From Lutraria lutraria (taxonomy: Eukaryota; Mollusca; Bivalvia; Venerida; Mactridae), in contig OZ026837.1 of NCBI GenBank assembly GCA_964023205.1, forward strand, positions 14,299,479 to 14,363,478: a stretch of DNA of 64,000 nt, in the 5' to 3' direction. Numbering within the stretch: position 1 is the first letter of the stretch; every line of letters begins with the position of its first letter. This document shows positions 46,261 through 60,200 of the stretch, piece by piece. A program made the position numbers and the translations under genes. The notes under the pieces are model-generated. The model did no database searches. It was not told the origin of the DNA and saw nothing but the letters and a program-made list of their open reading frames with translations.

Positions 46261-48052
46261 CATTTCAATGTAGAAAATAAATACACAAATTACAAATCTT
46301 AATGTGTATATAACACAACTAGGTTGGCATAAAAAAAATTTCACATCTGAGTGTATTGGGAATACACAGTCAAAATAAAACTGATAACTTTATACTAAAT
46401 TCTATAAATGTGTGGATCGTACAGCTGATATCTCTATGAAGAGTACTAAAACAACATGTGGTAAGTATACATAGTAACATAGCCTTTACAAAATAATGAA
46501 AACATGACGCTGCATACCAAAAACACATAATAATTATTATTATTATTTGCCTAAGAAATCATTATATGCCCCAGCATTATTTGATTCTAGGGTATAAAAA
46601 GGAAACTAAGGATAATCCTTAAGACCTTGGTTTGGCTGAGTGAAAATTTAACCACCAGTGTTTATCATATGATTTAATAATTAGCAACCAAATCATTGAA
46701 ATGACAGCCCATCTTCTACCAATTATATTGATATAGAATACATTGTGACCGGAATAAAAAAATGAATTTTCTCTTTGTTTTCTCCAAAATAATAAATGTT
46801 TTTTCTGAAGGCAATTAGATTTTTGTCTCTAAGTATAAAAATCTTTCATGGCAATTTAACAGGAAAAATGTTACGGCCTAAAATGTTCTAATGTAGAATA
46901 ACGAATATGTTGATTTCTGTATATTCGTAACATCTAGATCTGCAAGTATTTATGATAATTTATAACTATGAACATTACAAAAACATTTATCACTTCATGG
47001 AGTTTTATATACAGAGCATATCAACTGAAAAGCCGTTTAGCCAGCCTATGATAAATCAATGGTTCTAACGAGGTAGACGCCAAGTATCGTCCTTCATCAT
47101 TAAAACTAGGAAGTCGGCAAGAAAAAACCTGACTGCTGGGGTGAGGTAAAACACCAGTGGAAAAACCCATCAACTACAGCATAATCATTTCCAGTTTTTT
47201 TATGTTTTAGATATAAACAAGAGAGGTAAGACCAAAACTTGGACTAAATTAACATAAAATACAATTTACCTGTCAATTGTCACAGCAAGTATATATATAA
47301 AGTCACATACATCAAGTCCAGAGAAATATCACAGATATATCACGTACCCAGTCTTTAAAATGCACACAAGCTTAAACATGTTCTTGGCAAGAAAATGAAA
47401 ATCTGACACACATTTTTAAAAAAGAAATACAAAAATATTAAAAGAGCATCTAAAGCCGTGCCAACGCATGTCTGTTCACCGCCTCAGTGAGGTCTACTCA
47501 CCTATGAAGTTTCATGTTGCTACCTCTAATATAGTTTCTGAGTTATGAGCTACATTTAAGTTTTTGCAAGGATGCAGACGACAAAGTAATCACAATAGCT
47601 CTACTTTTTCTTTGAAAACAGCCGAGCTAAAAAGGACAATGCCATTAATAAGTTGATACTGTGATAAAACTTTCCACATAATTCTAAAAAAGTGTAAAAC
47701 AAAACCAGGAATGAACAAGAAGAAATATTTAACATAAAATTGTCCGTAAAAAATTGTCATTCTTCAAGATGTATGCATTCATAATTCAGATAATTCTTCA
47801 AAAGAAATATCAAACTCTAACTTTGATTGGTCAATAACGTGCTAGTTCAATATTGTCAAAAGGTGAATCTTCCATCCACGAACATTACATGAGTTGTAAT
47901 GAATGACATTTAATTTGTATCGTTTTGTTGACTGAAGAAAACTTATTGGACAATTACATCTTGTGTGGTAACCTCAACTATGACAATTAAGTAAGACTTC
48001 TGAAGACTGATTGCAAGGATACATGTAGAAATAAAAAAGATTGCACATCACG
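46261..48052. other. Downstream region of UBE3B, probably including its 3' untranslated part
   Basis: No coding signal. ATTAAA on the minus strand near 47,910 lies about 140 bases after the UBE3B stop and could serve as a weak poly(A) signal. Confidence 0.4.
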
Positions 48053-48244
48053 TCAAGAAAGTTCGAATCCAGTGTTTGAGTGGATTGCATATTTTAATTT
48101 TTCACGCAATGTTGACTTCTTCTGATAATTTGGAAGCTTGAGCAAATTAAAACAAGTGGATGAAGTAGGGAGGCGCCCCACAGGGTCACGTTTCCGAATG
48201 TTGAAAAACCCCTTCAGTACACTCCCCACAGTGTCACCAGTATC
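48053..48244 (-). CDS. UBE3B: UBE3B last exon with the HECT catalytic cysteine
   Basis: This is the C-lobe end of the same protein (exon 22): [14 protein letters not shown], then [17 protein letters not shown], whose cysteine forms the thioester with ubiquitin, then [18 protein letters not shown] and TGA at 48,053-48,055. The phenylalanine four residues from the C-terminus, needed in HECT ligases for transfer, is present. Confidence 0.96.
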   Translation of the reverse strand, partial: DTGDTVGSVLKGFFNIRKRDPVGRLPTSSTCFNLLKLPNYQKKSTLREKLKYAIHSNTGFELS

Positions 48245-51200
48245 CTGTAATAATAAAAATAATGAAAATTACATTTTGTAGTATTTCGATATGACACATT
48301 TATTACATTTTGTTTCTACTAGTAGGACTGTAGGACACACCATTAGGTTCCAACATAACTCTGCAAAACTTTGATCTCAAACACTAGTCCATTAAAAAAC
48401 ACAGAGAATGCCATAGAGTTACATATTCAAGGTGGAAATAACTCAAAACAAATCTGTTTAAGTAAAAAAAGAAGTGACTTCAGAAGATAAAGTTGTTGAA
48501 GCTAAAGTTGATGAACTTGATGATGCTGATGATGTTGATGATATTGTTGATGATGTTAATTGTGAAGAAGAAGATGATGATGATGAAGGTAACAAACAGG
48601 TATGTATGTGCTATAAATGGTATAAACACTAAAATATGTGATGCTGATTTTAGTTTGAGTCATAATTAAACAACACTTACCTGATCATCACTAACTTCTA
48701 CACATCTTATAGAGAATGGAGGTTCTAAATGAGCAAAGCCAAGTAATGGTGGCTTAGAACAGCTTGTGACAAACTGAAACATTTATAAAATATTCATAAA
48801 ACAGGTAGGTACAGAACAAATAACAAGAAAGTAATATAAGCAATTTGAATACATGTACTTCCGAATAGAAATTCTACTGTGCAAGGAATTCTAAAGGAAT
48901 TAGGAATTCTACTACTGTGCAAGGAATTCTACAGGAATTTTAGAAAATAATCAAAGGCAATTGTTATGTGATACAAAAACTGTTGTTTATTGCCAGCCAC
49001 TGACTGTAAATAATGGACATTTTTACACAGTGTGACTTTAAATTCAAAAAGTGCTATCTTATTCTCAATATGTCCATGAATGGGTGTTAACCTATGAATA
49101 TCTTTCATGGGTTTAAAATGGCCGATACTTGATCTATCAGAGTGTAAACACTGAAACATACTTTTTATTACATTATAACATTAACATACCTTGAGAAATG
49201 CTGCTCTATCAGCTTGTGTGTAATCTTTTTCTAATACATCCCATAACCAATTTATTACTTTATGGTTGTTATGGTAACCACCATAATATTGTGTATTCTT
49301 TCTGTAATAGACAAACAAAATAAAATTAAACAATACATTCTCATACTGTGTATTACTCAATCTGGTGTGCTTCGGAATTTTTAAAAGAAGTGACAGTAAT
49401 GCTCACTCCAGGGTTATAAAACTTATTGGTCTCCAAGCTACGAAACTAGCCCTAAGCTCAATTAATATACAGGCAGAATAAAAACTGTATAATGGATTTT
49501 TTTAAAACTTTGCCTGATCGTAACATATGATAACAGAAACCATTTTAGTGAAAAAAAATTGGGGGTCACAGATCTTATTTTTTTTAGTTATCTGCCCTTG
49601 AATTTGAATTTTTTGCTTATTAAATGTTACGCAACAAATAATCATGCCTTCGTCTATACTCAATCAATCAATGGTAATAAAATATTACTATGTTTGGTAT
49701 GTTTCTATGAGCTGAATAGGTTAGAGGTTTGTGGGCCCAGGTTGTGGTGGTATTTTTACGATGAATCTTTTTCTATATTTATATACATGTACGAATATTT
49801 TGTTCATATATCAAAAGTACTGACCTGAGATCACTAATGTCAAGATCTGTTGTGTCTCCAGATATCAACTTCTGGAGTTCCGGAGATGAGAACATTCCTA
49901 ACCATTCTGCATTGACAACAGACTTGAAACCCTTTATAAATGCCACAGTCTGATCCCTTATTTGTCGATACATGCGGAAATGTGCCATCAGATGTACATA
50001 GCGTATCCTGGAAAATTAAGGCAAGTGAAAATTCTATGAACAAGAACAAATTTCTCAACTAAATTATCTGCATCATAACTGACTGACTTAATAGGCAGTA
50101 CAGGTATTGTAAGGAAATGCAATCATGTATGCACAGGAATGCATTTGAATACTCCAATCATAACAGGATGCTAGGAAAAAGTTAAGAAGGCATATACAGT
50201 CAAACCTGTGTTAGCAGCCACCTCCAAATAAAGCCACCCTGAGAATAAGTGCCATTTTTAAAAGAATGTCTTTGATTATTTAGAACAAAATGACCTCTGA
50301 ATAAAGGTCACCTGTCAATTAAGGCCACATATGTACTTTCCTAAGGGTGGCCTCTGTTTACAGGCTTGACTGTATGCATACTGAAACTCATACACATTGT
50401 TTGATCAGGGTCCGTATTCACACAGCATCTTAAGATTTTCTTTAACTTAAGTCGAAATTTTTACTTAAGTCGAAATTTTTTTCATGGTAAAAGTTTGTAA
50501 ACCAGTCATCAAAAGTGTGAAAATGAATTATTATTTTCATAATTGGCATCTTTAGAACAAAGATGAAATCATATTATTGTAATTTCCTCCTTTATATTAG
50601 AACAAAAGAGTTAAAGAAAAAAGTCGGATTCAAGGAAAAATACTACTTAAGGCAAAAATTACTTAAGATGCTTTGTGAATACGGACCCAGGTCCTCAGAT
50701 TAACAACCATGTAGATTATAGAATTACCTGTTTTCATTAGTTACAGGGATAGCTTTACCACCAGGTACCAGTTCATGTGTCTCTAACCTTCCCATTATAT
50801 CTTCATCATAACAGAATGTAAGTTCAAGGTCATTGACCTCACCATCAAAATGCTGGAATTAGACAATATCAAACAGTACACTTGACTGGCCAGAGTTAAT
50901 GCATCACTTACTATGTGTAATACAATTTAAGTATTCATGGACAGATTGAGTTCAAATTTAGAATAAGAATTATTCAACACATTAAACATACCTGGTAAAA
51001 TTTTCTTTCAATTGATCAAGAAATAAAAAAAAATTATGTAAAACGTAACCAATAAAGATAAGTAAAATTTACAAAATCACGTAATGGCTTTAATTCTAAA
51101 CCCAACAATTTCAAAAGTTACCATCACATCCATGTCATAATTTTTAAATGGAAACATAATTATTCTATGGACTAAGTTTGTTAATTCAAAGGTGAATTTT

Positions 51201-54200
51201 TCTAAACACACATACAATTAAGAAACTATGGACACAGACTGTAATACCAAAACTACACAATGAGGCTATGTGAGTGGAACTTTAGTATGTTGTCTTGTAC
51301 AGTGTAATCTCCATGAATGTTCATCTCTGAACAACAGCCACCTCTTTGTTACAGCTAGTATACTAGCAACCCAAATTGATGTTTTACTCTATTTTCACTC
51401 TCTCAACAACAGCCACCTCTTTGTTACAGCTAGTATACTAGCAACCCAAATTGATGTTTTACTCTATTTTCACTCTCTCGACAACAGCCACCTGCTTACA
51501 ACAGCCATTTTGGCCCTTCTCATTGGTGGCTGTTGTAGGGAGGTTGCAGTGTATTTATAAAACTTACTTTGATATATGAGAGATTTTTAGCCAGATCAGG
51601 ATCCAGGGAAGGCAACTCATCGAGAGAGCTGTATGTGGAACTAAAACTGTGTCCAAGGATTTGTGTCAGGAAAAATGGTGCAAACGGTACCTCTACAATT
51701 ATACCCTGTCATGTAAAAGAAAGAAATACACATATAAACATACAATAAAGATAGAACCCATTTATAACAGAGATGTCAATAAAATCAAATTAAAAAATAA
51801 AAATCCTGAAAGTCATATATGGCCGAGGCAAGAGGCCTTCAACCACATTGTTTTCATAATTTAACTCAATTTTATATTAAAAAATCCTACACAGCAGATT
51901 AAATTGACCATAATTTTGCCATTTCTTGAGATATTTTTATCAAATAACTTTTACTTTGCCCAGACACCATAGCTCTTTCAATACAGATCAATCTGGAATT
52001 CCTGATATATTGTCACCCCTGACCTAAAACAGTTCATTCTTTTTTCGCATGATGAATGTATTTTTACCAGATGTATCTGTGACACATCATATGATCCATT
52101 TGGACTAACTTTATAACAGGGTCACTAACAAATACAAGGCTTCATACAAATAGACAATATAACTGAAAGACAACACAAAGGAAACAATAAGCCTTAAAAT
52201 AAATGTTTGTTATTACAATATAACAGTAAGTGAAGTAACTAGGAGTGTTGTGTATACAGATATCTAGTTTTAAGGTTATTCAAAGACAGATCATGTGTCT
52301 TGCACCTTATTCTTTATACTTCAAATATTTTGAAAATGTTTTTGAATTTTTATGAAAAAATATAATTATCAAAGTCATGCTATCTCAATTAGATATTGCG
52401 CAAAATTGTCATAATTTGACGTTGTTGTTGATGTCGTATTTATAATGTTGATGATGTCATTTCCTGTGTATTGTTTATCTTTCCATTCATTATCCTGAAG
52501 AAGGCCAAAAATGGCCGAAATGTTGATTGATTAAATAATTTAATCTTATTGAAGTTAAGACTTCTTTTTTACAAAAAGTATCTGAATTAGACAACTTGCT
52601 CACCTCATAGACAGCCTTAGCTAACATTTTCCCCACAAATTCAAAGAGAAACAAATGATTTTCTTGTATATATGATGTGGAGGATGGATATAGTTTCTGT
52701 TCACTTGTTATCTGTAATAGAAATCAATTAAAAATCAATTAACATGGAAAGCATCTATATAGAGTACATGATGTAAAGTTTACAAATAAGCATCAAGGCT
52801 GTAACTTAAACAGATCAATGTCTCCTGACTATCTGTGGTCAGGACACTTTCACAAGAATAGGTTACAATTTGACTAAATATTTGTTGATACCCTGTGACC
52901 TTTGAATCAATAGGGGTAATCTACATGCGATGACCCACCTCCCAACCAAATCTGAAGGGCTTAAGCTAAATCGTTCTCTAGTTATTGGCCGGACAAGGTT
53001 TGGTGTTACAAACCGAATGACCATCTTACCAACAGCCATGTGCAAAGCAATACAACCCCTTTTCTTCAAAATTAGGCATAAATTTGTAATCATTAGAATA
53101 GTTGAAAAACAAACATAATGTTGTAATGAGTACCTTGAAGAGATTCAGAGATGGATCAAACACCTTGGTGATAGTTTCTTCCAGGAATTCTTTAAATACA
53201 CCATCTTGATCTATACCAGCTTCATCAAGACCTTGTTCATTTATAAATCTTACACGTATTGTACCTTTGATTGCACGAGAAGGTAACTGAGCCAGCTGTC
53301 TATATCCATCCTGTAATATATATGACAGTCTTCATGCTTGGTATTACAACTAGAGCTGTCACAGAGGTAACTTATACCCCCGCCGCCACTTTGACACTAA
53401 GAATGCAACAGTACACTATATGGCTAAGTTCAAGGGGACATAACTCTGCAATAGGTGAATCGCTGGGCATGAAAATTGTGTCTTGCACATCTACACTTCA
53501 AGGTGATAAATATCTCAAGTTTCATTGCAATCGCTTAAAGAATGTGGAATAGTTTGCTCCACAAACTTTATGTGGACGGACCTACCAACCAACTGACCAA
53601 CAGAGTGACTCCAATATACCCCCTCTCAAACTTCATTTGCGGGGGTATAATAAGTGATTCAATAATCTTGTAAAGTATATGATAGTATTCATGCTCGGTA
53701 TTAAAACAAATAAGTGATTCAATAGTTATATTGTCAGTTATCAGATTTTGATGAAAACTTTTACGAGTCAAAATATCTCAATATAATTATGTCTTTTATC
53801 AAAAAATCGTAAACAATCAGGCAAAAGCATAAAATACACATGTAACATTGAGCCAGTTGAAAATTAACAAGTGAAAGAATTAATGAAAAAATCAGCCTCA
53901 ATGAGTTTACAATAAAATATATTTTGATTGAAGTAGTGAGCTAGAAATCAACAAATATTTCTACTATGTCAATTCAACATACCCAGATAACAACAACAAC
54001 AACAACAAAATTCCTTGACAATTCAACAACAGAAGCCAGTCATTCTTGGCTCCCTTTTTATCATAGCCCACAAATCTGTCAAGAACAGAAATGACTTATA
54101 TGCTAACAGTCCAACCTTGAGTTTATCAAACATTCATATACATACCTCTACTATCCTACTTCTATGTACAGTGATCAGTGTGGACTGTGGGGTAGCACTC

Positions 54201-57200
54201 ACCGACTCACATAAACCTAATACTTCTCTCTCCTTCTGTACGCTACGTCTGAAGATTTTCACTCTCTGTAAAAAAATAAAAGAGTTTTATCTCAAACAAC
54301 TGACTGAAAACTCTATTTTTTTTACTGTAAATGAACTATCATATCAATCGGATGAAAAATGCTCTATACCGAAAAAAAAGTCGTATTTGTCTATAATCAA
54401 AGGAAAACCTCTACTCTATTTTGATCTATGCAACGATTTTTCTGATAGAAAGTTCACTTTCATAATTTCATATTCAATATCAGACTATTTCATCCAAACT
54501 ACAACATAATGTTTTTTATTGGAAACTGAATGATAGTTCAGCTTTCCTTAGCTGGCATTCGTTCGGCTTGCAAGAATTGTTATGGGGAAAATTATGCTCT
54601 CACACTAATGTATAAAAATACCATAATTGTTTTAAGGTAATTAACTTACTTACTGGTACAAAATGTGAGATTTGAGCTCGAAAGTTGATATTAAGATTTA
54701 TAACCTCAGACCCTGAGTTGATCTTAAGATTTATAACCTCAGACCCTGAGTTGATCTTAAGATTTAAAACCTCAGACCCTGTGTTAATTTGTACCAATAT
54801 TTTCTCCTACAGTTAAACCAGTATAAGCAGTCACCTCCGAATAAAGGCCATCATGTGAATAAAGGCCATTTTAAAAAAAAAACTGTCACTGATTATTTAG
54901 CTAAAAATGACCTCCGAATTAAGGTCACCTGGTAATAAAAGCCACATATTGTATTTCCCAGAAGTGGCCTTTGTTCAGAGGTTTTACTATACTTACCTCA
55001 GAGAAAGGAATAATGTGTGGAATCTTCTGAAGAATGTACTGTGCTAGTTTCTTTCCTTTATCTAATTCATTGATGAATACACTAGCCTTGATGTCTCTGT
55101 GAAAATATTAACACATACAACTATTAGGGACTCCCTGACGATCGATTATAATCGAAAATTGAGTGAACTGGTCAGAATTTGGCGACAAACGATCATTGTT
55201 TCTAAAAATCAATTATTGATACACATACTTCTACAGAGGTCAAAGGATGTTTTAACATAAACACTGGCATCAACTTCAATTAGTACCAGTTCATTATAAT
55301 CAAAATTGATCGAAAACCCTTGCCTGATTATTTTCAATGATCAATCATAAAAATGGACAGATTAAGCATCCCTAACATTGGTAATAACAATACAAGCCTA
55401 CTATCATAATCTGCTGCTAAATTTGTTTCATTAACTTTTGCATTTACTTATATTTTATGCTATTGGTAGCCACGAAAATATAAAGTGTCATACTTTGATG
55501 TTCAAGTACATGTATTGCATTACAGTACTATTGTTATAGAATACAATATAAAGAACACACCGTTTAATACCTGTTGGATGTATATAGAGACAATACATAG
55601 ATGATCTACCTCACTACTTACCTAATCAACCAATGACCAACAGGGGCATAATTTCTTCTACTATCACTCTCATACAGTATCATCAGTAATCCTCGAGCAG
55701 CAACAAACACATCACTGTTACTAGCAGCAGTTATAGCTAGATTAAAATGAAATAAATGCAAATACATACAGGGTACTCACTAGACATCATAAGTTCAGGG
55801 TATAAAATTACCCACAATTGATAACTATTTAAAGGGTCAACAAAATTTCCTACTAATGTAATAGTACTCTTAGGTATATATTCTTAAGACTAAAGAGTCA
55901 GAAAGTATATTTTGCTAATTCAAGAGTCCAAAAACCTTATTAAGGGTCAAATGAGAGCCCTGAACAGAATTTAAATTCATGCTATCATGGTGACCAAACA
56001 TTTCCAGATATATGTAATCAATACTGACTACAGTTATAGCTAGATTACCAAAACATTATTCTGAATTTGTATTGTCATGGCAACCAAATATTTCAGTAAG
56101 TGCTTAAATTACTGATCGCAGTTTTAGAATTCATCAGACGTCGTTCTATTTGTAACTTTGACAATATCCCATATCATACTCAAGGACATAATTATGTTCT
56201 TTATATATTAATAAAAACTTATGCAAGAAAGTTCAGAAACCTTTTACAGTTTACCTTTATTGCACATAGCAACTGAGTTAGTTTATTCTCACTTTTTCAA
56301 ATGTTTTATCAAATCTAGTCTAACTTCAATTATATGACTCTGTATGTCAAAACATTACAATGTGTCTCAGCACAGCAAACATTCTCAGACAAATTTTTTT
56401 TTAAAAGATACCAAGTGCATGCCCACATTGAATATTTGTACATGTATTAGAAAGTTCATTAAGTAGGCCGAAATTAAAATATACAAACCAACAAAAAAAA
56501 TGAATCATAAATTAATTGACAAACTAGTATTCAGGACTTACACATGAGTCCACCCCAGAGTATTCTAAACACAAACAAGTTGAGGAATTCACTCATTTTC
56601 TTATAATCATCCACCTTAAACATCTTCTGGTGTTCAAACATCTCAATATGATCCAATGTGCTGTAAGATATTATAGAACATAAAAGTAAACATTTAGTCA
56701 ATTAACAACAATAAAGGAGTGAAGCAGAACACAGCGGGTCAACGGGTGTTTTACCAATTTATCTATTCATTTATTAATTTAGTCAATTAATCAATTCTAT
56801 CATATTTTGTATGCAACAATATAGCTAGCAATCATTGAAACAATTTAATGAAGCTGCCTCTATGGTCCAGTGGTTATAGTATCTACCCAGCAATCACTAG
56901 CCCCCTCATCACTGGAATCCAATATGCTGTAAAATTAATATAATAATATTCTTTCATTACCAGTATTAACTGTTTATCAACTATAAAGCAGTTATTGAAA
57001 TAATTCTGTTTAACATGTAACGATGCAAAAAAAAAATTTTCTTCAATCAGAGAATAATAGTAACAAATTTTATTTGATATCAAAATTATCAGAAAGGATT
57101 AGGTATTTAATGGCAACTGGCAAAATTTTGAAAATACAGTCAATCCTATAAACAAAGGCCTCCCTTTGGGAAAGACATAATGTGGTCTTCATTGACAGGT

Positions 57201-60200
57201 GGCCTTAATTCAGAGGTAATTTTGTTCTAATTACAAACTGTTATCAAAAGAATGGCTTTTATCCGGGGGTGGCCACTAGCACAGGTTTAACTATATTACA
57301 ATTTTTATGAACATGATCATTATTTTGCAGTAAAATCATCGCTAATATACTACGGCGCAGCCTCTCCAGACCAGCCCCCTCTTGAGCAACAACCTCCCTT
57401 CAATAAAAGCATGACTTTTCCCAACTGTACCATTTAACTATTAATTTAACCTCTCTAGAACAACAACCTCTCAACAACAACATAATATTGCTTGTCCAAA
57501 GGGATGTTGCTTTGGAGAGGTTGCACTGTACACAGGGGGTGTCAATACAGCAAAATTGAAAATCCTGAAAAATATATGAGGTCGACCACTTTTGCCAAAA
57601 GAAGGGCCTTCAATCACATTGTTTCCGTATTTAACTCAGCTCATTTCAAAGAGCAGATTAAATTGACCATAACTTTCCTATTTCTTGAGATATTTTTATC
57701 AAATAACTTTTATTTTTGCTCAGAAACACCAGGACAGGTAAATCCGTAATTTTGACACCCCTGTTACGACACTGACCTTGCAATGAATAAAATATTAAAA
57801 CTAATCATACCAAATATAGTTGGAAGCTGCGTCACAGAAAAGAGTCAGTAGACTGAAGATTGGATGTATCGTACTCTCTGGTGTTTGTTGTAAGAGATCT
57901 ATGAATACCTTGAGACCACAATTTGGTCCTAAATCGCACAGAAACCTCCACAATATAGGAAGTAAAATATCATTGTAACTTAATCCTAAAATAGAAATTA
58001 ATAACATGTCTTTCCACTACCTTTATACAGAGACAAATATATTATATATGTAATCTAAGTCTCTGCTTATACAACTTTTGTTACAACATTTTCTTTATTA
58101 TTCTTTATGGGAAAAAAAACAACTGAAAATTGAACTTGACTTTCATTCCAAAATAGCTACAATATACAATTATTGTATGAGTAAAAAAGTTTGCTTGAGA
58201 ATGTGTGTTTTCTTTTGTTAAAATATCATAAGTAAGAATAGAATCAACATTTCAGCAGATGATTCCAAAGGTAAAAAACTTCTTGCTTCAATTATTATAA
58301 TCAGGAACGTATACATATCAAACACAATTATAACACTCTGATTGCAAATTTTGATTTAAAAACAAGGAACATATGTACAGAACACATTCTAAACAGCACA
58401 ATTCTTTTCACAATAAATACATATTACAGCAAACTTCCCAACTAAATATCATTATAACTATGACAACTATAATAGTAATACCAGACACTGCATTCTATAA
58501 ACACATATGCCCCGGTGGCAGCTGGACTTAACCTTAGACAGACAGTCAAGGTAATCACTGTTCATTCATTTGATGCCACGGGCATACAAATGCATGAGAA
58601 TATTACTTTTTTTACTTACCACTGACTATATCCAGTCGTAGCTGTGACAGTGTATTTATAGCATACTGATACAAGGCACAAGGCAGACATGTAGATTGAG
58701 CGATATTACTACCCAGTTTTATCTTCGTCACAGAATTCTTAGCTGAAGCTCTGTCCAGGGCTTTCTTGAATAATCCTGTAATTGTAACAGAGTATGATTA
58801 AAAACATAAGTACATAGTGACATTCATTGTAGCTGTTGATGGAATTTTAAATTTGTTTTGCTAAAACAAAATCTCATTCTACAATATACACCCAAATACA
58901 TTATGTGATTACAAAAAATCATAAACTCACAAATCAAAATGGATACATCATGAAAGAAATGCAATACCATAGCGACTGAATATGACAAAAACTTTTTTTT
59001 ACATATATGGAAATGCATGACATAATGTGGCCTTCACTGACTGTGACAGGTAACCTTTATTTGGTGGTAATTTTATTCTACATGATCACTGATGTTATCA
59101 AAAGAGTGGCCATTATTCACAGGGCTGTCTTTATTTTGAGGTGGCTGCTAACACAAGTTTGACCGTACTTACCTTTATCTTTGATAGATGCTTTCTGTAA
59201 GTCAAGTTCCTTAGCATAATCTACATAATCAATTAGTTCCAGGAACAGTAGACGCACCATTTTACTACACCATAATATCTGGAGCTGTTTAACCACATAT
59301 GGCATAGCTTCATGCAACCTGATCAATTAGAATAACCGCATATTTTGCATTACCTAGTGTGTAACAAAAAAAAAAAAAAATGTGTTTTTAAAACACAATG
59401 CCCTTTTGAAAAACACAGGTCCTGTAGAGGGACCAACATATGAAGTTTGAGGATTGTAGATGGAAGCATTTATATCTTAAAGACAAGGTAAAAATTTGGG
59501 ACAAACAGGCAGACAGGCCAAAAACAATATGCCCCCTATCTATCGATAAACATTCTAAACTAGAAAAGTCTGAGTTAGTAAACACATTTTTATCTCCGAT
59601 ATCTCAATTTTTCAAGTAGCTTTCTTTTTGTTAATGAGTCAATTAACAAAATGTGTTGTATTCTGTGTATTTTTCGAACTTAAGACATTCAGCTTAAACC
59701 TTACCCTTGATCAGTGGTCTGCGAAAACCAACCTAGTACAGGATGCCAGTGTGTGAGATTAGATCTTTTATTCTGTACATATTTCTTACACTTGTCCAGC
59801 AAGCGTATTGTGACAGACTGAAACAGTAAATCAAATTGATGATTAATTTATAGAATGTTTGTCTGATTGAGTTTTACACCCCTTTTCAACAGTCAGAGTC
59901 ATATAAAGCAGACAGTTCACCTAACTATCATACATTGTACCTGGGAAGAACCAGTACTAGACTCCCATCCTCCGTAAGCAACTGCCTACTTTCTAATATT
60001 AAGAGACATGGTTGCTCGCTGGGCTCAAACCCATGACCCTCTATCAATGAAAGGTTACAGTAATTTGAAGTCAGCGACCTTAACCACTTGACCACAGAGA
60101 CGGTTCTAGTTTATAAAATAATATACACGTAAGTAACATAACAATTCCTCAGTACATTAAACCTCAAATCTCAGACATTACAAAGGTCTTTACATGCCAC

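Noticed and set aside
54015..54509. 164-codon plus-strand frame
   Set aside because: It is antisense to UBE3B exon 14 and its flanking introns and has no independent support.
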